Source of the DNA: Amycolatopsis vastitatis
GTDB taxonomy: Bacteria; Actinomycetota; Actinomycetes; Mycobacteriales; Pseudonocardiaceae
Direction of reading: 5' to 3'
Length of the DNA stretch: 64,000 bases
Assembly: GCF_002234595.1 (NCBI RefSeq)
Contig: NZ_NMUL01000039.1
Span: 124,001 to 188,000, forward strand
Shown piece by piece: positions 59,075-64,000 of this stretch. How positions within the stretch are numbered: position 1 is the stretch's first letter; every line of letters starts with the position of its first letter. The translations under genes and the position numbers were made by a program. Below the pieces are notes generated by a model. The model did no database searches, was not told the DNA's origin, and saw only the letters and a program-made list of their open reading frames with translations.

Positions 59075-62000
59075 GTGACCCACCGTGCCAGTTCCCTGCC
59101 CCCGTCCGGGGAGCAGCTCAGCAACGCCGAGGCCAAGGGCCTCTACCGGAGCGACTACGAACACGACGCCTGCGGTGTCGCCTTCGTCGCCGACCTAACC
59201 GGGCGAAGGGATCATTCGATCGTCGCCAAGGCCTTGGTCGCGTTGCGCAACCTGGAACATCGCGGAGCACGCGGCGCCGAACCGGACACCGGCGACGGCG
59301 CCGGACTGCTCATCCAGATCCCGGACGAGTTCTACCGCGAGGTCGTGGACTTCGAGCTCCCCGAGCCGGGTACCTACGCCGTCGGCACGGCTTTCCTGCC
59401 GCAGGACGAAAAGCGCCGCGGCCGGGCCATGACGACCATCGAGCGCATCGCGGCGGAAGAGGACATGCGCGTCCTCGGCTGGCGCGAACTGCCGGTGCAC
59501 ACCGAGCACTGCGGGCCGACCGCGGCCGAGACCATGCCGCACTTCACGCAGCTGTTCCTCGCCGCGCGCCGCCCGAAACCGGAGCATTCGGACCCGCTGC
59601 ACATCGAGCGCAGCGCGTTCTGCGTCCGCAAGCGCGCCGAGCACGAGCTCGTCGAGGACACCGGGGAACCGGCTGTGTACTTCTCCTCTTTGTCTTCGCG
59701 CACGATCGTCTACAAAGGAATGCTCACCGAGCCCCAGGTCGCGCGGTTCTTCGCCGACCTGACCGACGAGCGCGTCACGAGCGCCATCGGCCTGGTGCAC
59801 TCCCGCTTCTCCACCAACACGTTCCCGTCGTGGCCGCTGGCGCACCCCTACCGGTACGTCGCGCACAACGGCGAGATCAACACGTTGCGCGGCAACCGCA
59901 ACTGGATGGACGCCCGCGAGGCGCTGCTCGAGACCGACCTGATCCCCGGCGACCTCAAGCGGATCTACCCGGTGATCACGCGCGGCGCCAGCGACTCCGC
60001 GTCCTTCGACGAGGTCCTCGAGCTGCTCCACCTCGGCGGCCGCTCGCTGCCCCACGCCGTCCTGATGATGATCCCGGAGGCCTGGGAGAACCACCAGGAG
60101 ATGGACCCCGCGCGGCGTGCGTTCTACGAGTTCCACTCGACGCTGATGGAGCCGTGGGACGGCCCGGCGCTCGTCGCCTTCACCGACGGCTCCCAGATCG
60201 GGGCCGTCCTCGACCGCAACGGCCTCCGCCCCGGCCGGTACTGGGTGACCGACGACGGGCTCGTCGTGCTCGCCTCCGAAGTCGGCGTGCTCGACATCGA
60301 CCCGGCGACGATCGTCCGGAAGGGACGCCTCGAACCCGGCCGGATGTTCCTCGTGGACACCGCCGAAGGCCGGATCATCGAGGACGAGGAGGTCAAAACC
60401 GAACTGGCCACCGCGCACCCGTACGACGAATGGGTCGAAGCCGGCCTGCTCCAGCTGGAAGACCTGCCGGAGCGCGACCGCGAAGTGCCGCTGCACGCCA
60501 CGCTCGTCCGCCGCCAGCAGTCGTTCGGCTACACCGAGGAAGAGCTCGAAGCCATCCTCGAGCCGATGGCCCGCACCGGCGCGGAGCCGATCGGCTCGAT
60601 GGGCAACGACTCGCCGATCGCGACGCTCTCCAGCCGCCCGCGGCTGATCTTCGACTACTTCATCCAGCTGTTCGCCCAGGTGACGAACCCGCCGCTGGAC
60701 GCCATCCGCGAGGAGCTCGTCACCGCGCTCGGCACGCAGATCGGCGCCGAGCCGAACCTTCTGGTCGGCGACGCCGCGAGCTGCCGCCGGATCGCGCTGC
60801 CGTTCCCGGTGCTCGACAACGACCAGCTCGCCAAGCTGGTGCACGTCAACGACGACGGCGACCTGCCCGAGTTCCAGGCGGTCACCGTGCTCGGCCGGTA
60901 CAACGTCCACGGCGGCGGCGACGCGCTCATCAAGCGGCTGGACGAGATCCGCGCCGAAGTCTCCGAAGCGATCGAGGACGGCGCGCGGCTGATCGTGCTG
61001 TCCGACCGCGGCGTCGACGAGAACCACGCGCCGATCCCCTCGCTGCTGCTGACCGGCGCGGTGCACCACCACCTCGTCCGCGAGAAGACGCGCACGCAGG
61101 TCGGCCTCATCGTCGAGGCCGGCGACGCGCGCGAGGTGCACCACATCGCGCTGCTGATCGGTTACGGCGTCGCCGCGGTGAACCCGTACCTGGCGATGGC
61201 GACCGTCGAGGAGATGGCCCACCAGGGCTTGATTCCCGGTGTGACGCCGAAGCAGGCGACGCAGAACCTGATCAAGGCACTCGGCAAGGGCGTCCGCAAG
61301 ACGATGTCGAAGATGGGCGTTTCGACCGTCGCGTCCTACACCGGCGCGCAGATCTTCGAAGCGATCGGGCTCGGCGAAGAGGTCATCGAGAACTGCTTCA
61401 CCGGCACGACGTCCCGCCTCGGCGGGGTCGGCTTCGACACGCTCGCCGACGAGGTCGCGAAGCGGCACAAGTTCGCCTTCCCGGGCGACGGGTTCCACGC
61501 GCCGCACCGCGAGCTGGAGACCGGCGCGGACTACCAGTGGCGTCGCGAGGGCGAGCCGCACCTGTTCAACCCGCAGACGGTGTTCAAGCTCCAGCACTCC
61601 ACGAGGTCCGGCAAGTACGAGGTCTTCAAGGAGTACACGAAGGCCGTCGACGACCAGGCCGAGAAGCTGCTGACGCTGCGCGGGTTGTTCGACTTCAAGT
61701 ACGGCAAGCGGGCGCCGGTGCCGATCGACGAGGTCGAGCCGGTCTCGGAGATCGTCAAGCGGTTCGCCACCGGCGCGATCTCCTACGGCTCGATCTCCAT
61801 GGAGATGCACCAGACCCTGGCCATCGCGATGAACCGCCTCGGCGCCAAGTCCAACACCGGCGAAGGCGGCGAAGACGCGGAACGGCTGTACGACCCCGAG
61901 CGTCGCAGCGCGGTGAAGCAGGTCGCCTCCGGCCGGTTCGGCGTCACGAGCGAGTACCTCGTCAACGCCGACGACATCCAGATCAAGATGGCGCAGGGCG

Positions 62001-63658
62001 CGAAGCCCGGCGAAGGCGGGCAGCTGCCCGGCGCGAAGGTGTACCCGTGGATCGCGAAGACGCGGTTCTCGACGCCGGGCGTCGGCCTGATTTCGCCGCC
62101 GCCGCACCACGACATCTATTCGATCGAGGACCTGGCCCAGCTGATCCACGACCTCAAGAACGCCAACCCGAACGCGCGCATCCACGTGAAGCTCGTGTCC
62201 GAGGTCGGCGTCGGCACGGTCGCCGCGGGCGTCTCCAAGGCGCACGCGGACGTCGTGCTCATCTCGGGTCACGACGGCGGGACCGGCGCCTCGCCGCTGT
62301 CGTCGATCAAGCACGCGGGCGGCCCGTGGGAGCTCGGCCTGGCCGAGACGCAGCAGACGCTGCTGGCCAACCGGCTGCGCGACCGCATCGTCGTGCAGAC
62401 CGACGGCCAGCTCAAGACCGGCCGTGACGTGATCATCGCGGCGCTGCTCGGCGCCGAGGAGTTCGGCTTCGCGACCGCGCCGCTGGTCGTGTCGGGCTGC
62501 ATCATGATGCGCGTCTGCCACCTCGACACGTGCCCGGTCGGTGTCGCGACGCAGAACCCGAAGCTGCGCGAGAAGTTCAGCGGCAAGGCCGAATACGTCG
62601 TCAACTTCTTCGAGTTCATCGCCCAGGAAGTGCGGGAGTACCTGGCGGAGCTGGGGTTCCGGTCGATCGCCGAGGCCGTCGGGCACGCCGAGTTCCTCGA
62701 CAAGCGCAAGGCGATCGACCACTGGAAGGCGTCCGGGCTCGACCTGTCGCCGATCTTCCACGTCCCGGAGATGGCCCCGGCCGGGCTGCGGCTGCAGCAG
62801 ACCAAGCAGGACCACGGGCTCGAGAAGGCGCTCGACAACACGCTGATCCAGCTCGCCGAGGGTGCGCTCAACTCCGGCGACAAGGTGCGGCTGGAACTGC
62901 CGGTGCGCAACGTCAACCGGACCGTCGGCACCATGCTCGGCTCGGAGCTGACCAAGCGGTGGGGCGGCGAAGGCCTGCCGGACGACACCATCGACGTCAC
63001 CTTCACCGGCACCGCGGGCCAGTCGTTCGGCGCGTTCGTGCCGAAGGGCATCACGCTGCGGCTGTACGGCGACGGCAACGACTACGTCGGCAAGGGCCTC
63101 TCCGGCGGACGGCTGATCGTGCGCCCGCCGAAGGAGGCGCGGATCGCCGCCGAAGACCACATCATCGCCGGCAACGTCATCGCCTACGGCGCGACCAGCG
63201 GTGAGATCTTCATCCGCGGCAAGGTCGGCGAGCGGTTCTGCGTCCGCAACTCGGGTGCGCTGGCCGTCGTCGAAGGCGTCGGCGACCACGGCGGCGAGTA
63301 CATGACCGGTGGCCGGATGGTCGTGCTCGGCCCGATCGGGCGCAACTTCGCGGCCGGCATGTCCGGCGGCATCGCGTACGTGCTGGACCTGCCCGCGCAC
63401 CGCGTCAACCCGGAGATGGTCGACCTCGACCCGCTCGACTCCGAGGACGCGGACTTCCTGCGCGAAACGCTGGAAAAGCACTACAACGAAACGGAATCCG
63501 CGGTCGCGCGGGAGCTGCTGGCCGACTGGGACGCGGGCGTCGACCGCTTCGGGAAGGTCATGCCGAAGGACTACAAGCGCGTGCTCGCCGCCCAGGTGCA
63601 GGCCGAGCGCGACGGGCGCGACGTGAACGAGGCGATCATGGAGGCCGCACATGGCTGA
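59075..63658 (+). CDS. gltB: Glutamate synthase (NADPH) large subunit
   Basis: This 1527-residue enzyme makes two glutamates from glutamine and 2-oxoglutarate. The mature N-terminus is Cys 33 in DYEHDACGVAFVADL, so a 32-residue propeptide is removed. Further marks are HNGEINTLRGNRNWM (glutaminase domain), GGTGASPLSSIKHAGGPWEL (FMN domain), and the Cys series CIMMRVCHLDTC for the 3Fe-4S cluster; the C-terminal GXGXG-type barrel follows. GTG start with GGGAGG (59060-59065). It overlaps gltD by eight bases. Confidence 0.97.
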   Translation: MTHRASSLPPSGEQLSNAEAKGLYRSDYEHDACGVAFVADLTGRRDHSIVAKALVALRNLEHRGARGAEPDTGDGAGLLIQIPDEFYREVVDFELPEPGTYAVGTAFLPQDEKRRGRAMTTIERIAAEEDMRVLGWRELPVHTEHCGPTAAETMPHFTQLFLAARRPKPEHSDPLHIERSAFCVRKRAEHELVEDTGEPAVYFSSLSSRTIVYKGMLTEPQVARFFADLTDERVTSAIGLVHSRFSTNTFPSWPLAHPYRYVAHNGEINTLRGNRNWMDAREALLETDLIPGDLKRIYPVITRGASDSASFDEVLELLHLGGRSLPHAVLMMIPEAWENHQEMDPARRAFYEFHSTLMEPWDGPALVAFTDGSQIGAVLDRNGLRPGRYWVTDDGLVVLASEVGVLDIDPATIVRKGRLEPGRMFLVDTAEGRIIEDEEVKTELATAHPYDEWVEAGLLQLEDLPERDREVPLHATLVRRQQSFGYTEEELEAILEPMARTGAEPIGSMGNDSPIATLSSRPRLIFDYFIQLFAQVTNPPLDAIREELVTALGTQIGAEPNLLVGDAASCRRIALPFPVLDNDQLAKLVHVNDDGDLPEFQAVTVLGRYNVHGGGDALIKRLDEIRAEVSEAIEDGARLIVLSDRGVDENHAPIPSLLLTGAVHHHLVREKTRTQVGLIVEAGDAREVHHIALLIGYGVAAVNPYLAMATVEEMAHQGLIPGVTPKQATQNLIKALGKGVRKTMSKMGVSTVASYTGAQIFEAIGLGEEVIENCFTGTTSRLGGVGFDTLADEVAKRHKFAFPGDGFHAPHRELETGADYQWRREGEPHLFNPQTVFKLQHSTRSGKYEVFKEYTKAVDDQAEKLLTLRGLFDFKYGKRAPVPIDEVEPVSEIVKRFATGAISYGSISMEMHQTLAIAMNRLGAKSNTGEGGEDAERLYDPERRSAVKQVASGRFGVTSEYLVNADDIQIKMAQGAKPGEGGQLPGAKVYPWIAKTRFSTPGVGLISPPPHHDIYSIEDLAQLIHDLKNANPNARIHVKLVSEVGVGTVAAGVSKAHADVVLISGHDGGTGASPLSSIKHAGGPWELGLAETQQTLLANRLRDRIVVQTDGQLKTGRDVIIAALLGAEEFGFATAPLVVSGCIMMRVCHLDTCPVGVATQNPKLREKFSGKAEYVVNFFEFIAQEVREYLAELGFRSIAEAVGHAEFLDKRKAIDHWKASGLDLSPIFHVPEMAPAGLRLQQTKQDHGLEKALDNTLIQLAEGALNSGDKVRLELPVRNVNRTVGTMLGSELTKRWGGEGLPDDTIDVTFTGTAGQSFGAFVPKGITLRLYGDGNDYVGKGLSGGRLIVRPPKEARIAAEDHIIAGNVIAYGATSGEIFIRGKVGERFCVRNSGALAVVEGVGDHGGEYMTGGRMVVLGPIGRNFAAGMSGGIAYVLDLPAHRVNPEMVDLDPLDSEDADFLRETLEKHYNETESAVARELLADWDAGVDRFGKVMPKDYKRVLAAQVQAERDGRDVNEAIMEAAHG

Positions 63659-64000
63659 CCCCAAGGGCTTTCTGACCACCACCCGCGAAGAGCCGAAGCG
63701 CCGTCCGGTCGACCTGCGGCTGATGGACTGGCGAGAGGTCTACGAGGACTTCGCCACCACGAAGCTGCAGAAGCAGGCCGGCCGGTGCATGGACTGCGGC
63801 ATCCCGTTCTGCCACCAGGGCTGCCCGCTCGGGAACCTGATCCCGGAGTGGAACACGCTGACCTGGCGCGAGGACTGGCAGCAGGCGATCGAACGGCTGC
63901 ACGCCACCAACAACTTCCCGGAGTTCACCGGGACGCTGTGCCCTGCCCCCTGCGAAACCGCGTGCGTGCTCGGGATCAACGACGACCCGGTGACGATCAA
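63651..64000 (+). CDS. gltD: Glutamate synthase small subunit (partial)
   Basis: The first 116 residues of the small subunit are present: MADPKGFLTTTREEPKRRPV, then CMDCGIPFCHQGCPLGN and CPAPCETAC, Cys clusters binding the 4Fe-4S centres that pass electrons from NADPH to GltB. The gene continues off the right edge. Its ATG overlaps the gltB stop, so subunits are made together. Confidence 0.95.
   Translation, partial: MADPKGFLTTTREEPKRRPVDLRLMDWREVYEDFATTKLQKQAGRCMDCGIPFCHQGCPLGNLIPEWNTLTWREDWQQAIERLHATNNFPEFTGTLCPAPCETACVLGINDDPVTI

Noticed and set aside
59195..63682. Very long open frame opposite gltB
   Set aside because: It mirrors the strong gltB gene and has no recognisable domains.

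Overview
The window is high-GC actinobacterial DNA with dense, often overlapping genes and frequent GTG starts. A type VII secretion-linked RHS toxin locus, an LprG/P55-type lipoprotein-MFS pair, two P450/ferredoxin pairs, several TetR/MarR/PadR/Lrp/MocR regulators and gltBD together suggest a Pseudonocardiales member, most likely Amycolatopsis or a close relative. The genus is an inference from gene content; no marker in the window settles it.

Layout. 1-3.9 kb: a TetR gene cut by the window edge, paired operator palindromes, a decayed quinone-oxidoreductase-type gene, a YciI-like protein, a four-helix membrane protein, a deaminase and a MarR/membrane-protein divergent pair. 3.9-10.2 kb: a polymorphic-toxin cassette (YbaB-like protein, EspC-like secretion partner, 1522-residue RHS protein with an HNH-like nuclease tip, putative immunity protein). 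10.3-14.3 kb: amidase, Lrp-type regulator, M20 amidohydrolase and a tiny membrane protein. 14.3-15.9 kb: TetR and NAD-dependent epimerase sharing a perfect 34-bp palindrome. 16.1-19.9 kb: first MoxR ATPase/vWA-metallopeptidase module with an unrecognised 420-residue partner. 20-25 kb: secreted HAF-repeat protein, S1 protease, SCO6745-family protein, and a YCII/sigma-factor pair. 25.2-26.9 kb: MBL hydrolase and an unrecognised protein.

27-32.7 kb is the most unusual segment. A vWA-metallopeptidase and a tandem-AAA ATPase (+ strand) converge on a leucine-rich-repeat protein and a zinc-ribbon SDR-fold protein lacking the usual catalytic tyrosine (- strand). This four-gene cassette is bracketed by two closely related, non-canonical tRNA-like RNA genes, each preceded by the same promoter-like motif. 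I regard this as the best candidate for an undescribed system.

32.8-47.5 kb is mostly housekeeping and accessory metabolism: DUF72, lprG-P55, an ECF sigma factor with a built-in anti-sigma domain, a divergent IF-1 paralogue co-transcribed with an acetyltransferase behind a 19-codon leader and an RBS-masking hairpin, a MocR/MFS divergent pair, a DNA glycosylase, DinB, PIG-L deacetylase, RidA and mtnA. 47.5-51.6 kb holds two P450/3Fe-4S-ferredoxin pairs transcribed divergently, with PadR and TetR genes and two operator-like palindromes between or beside them. 51.6-57.9 kb: large FAD/Fe-S oxidoreductase, PHP hydrolase, a repeat-rich convergent junction, an amino-acid dehydrogenase divergent from its likely Lrp regulator, and small genes. 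57.9-64 kb: YigZ/IMPACT protein, a 536-base gltB upstream region, gltB, and the start of gltD.
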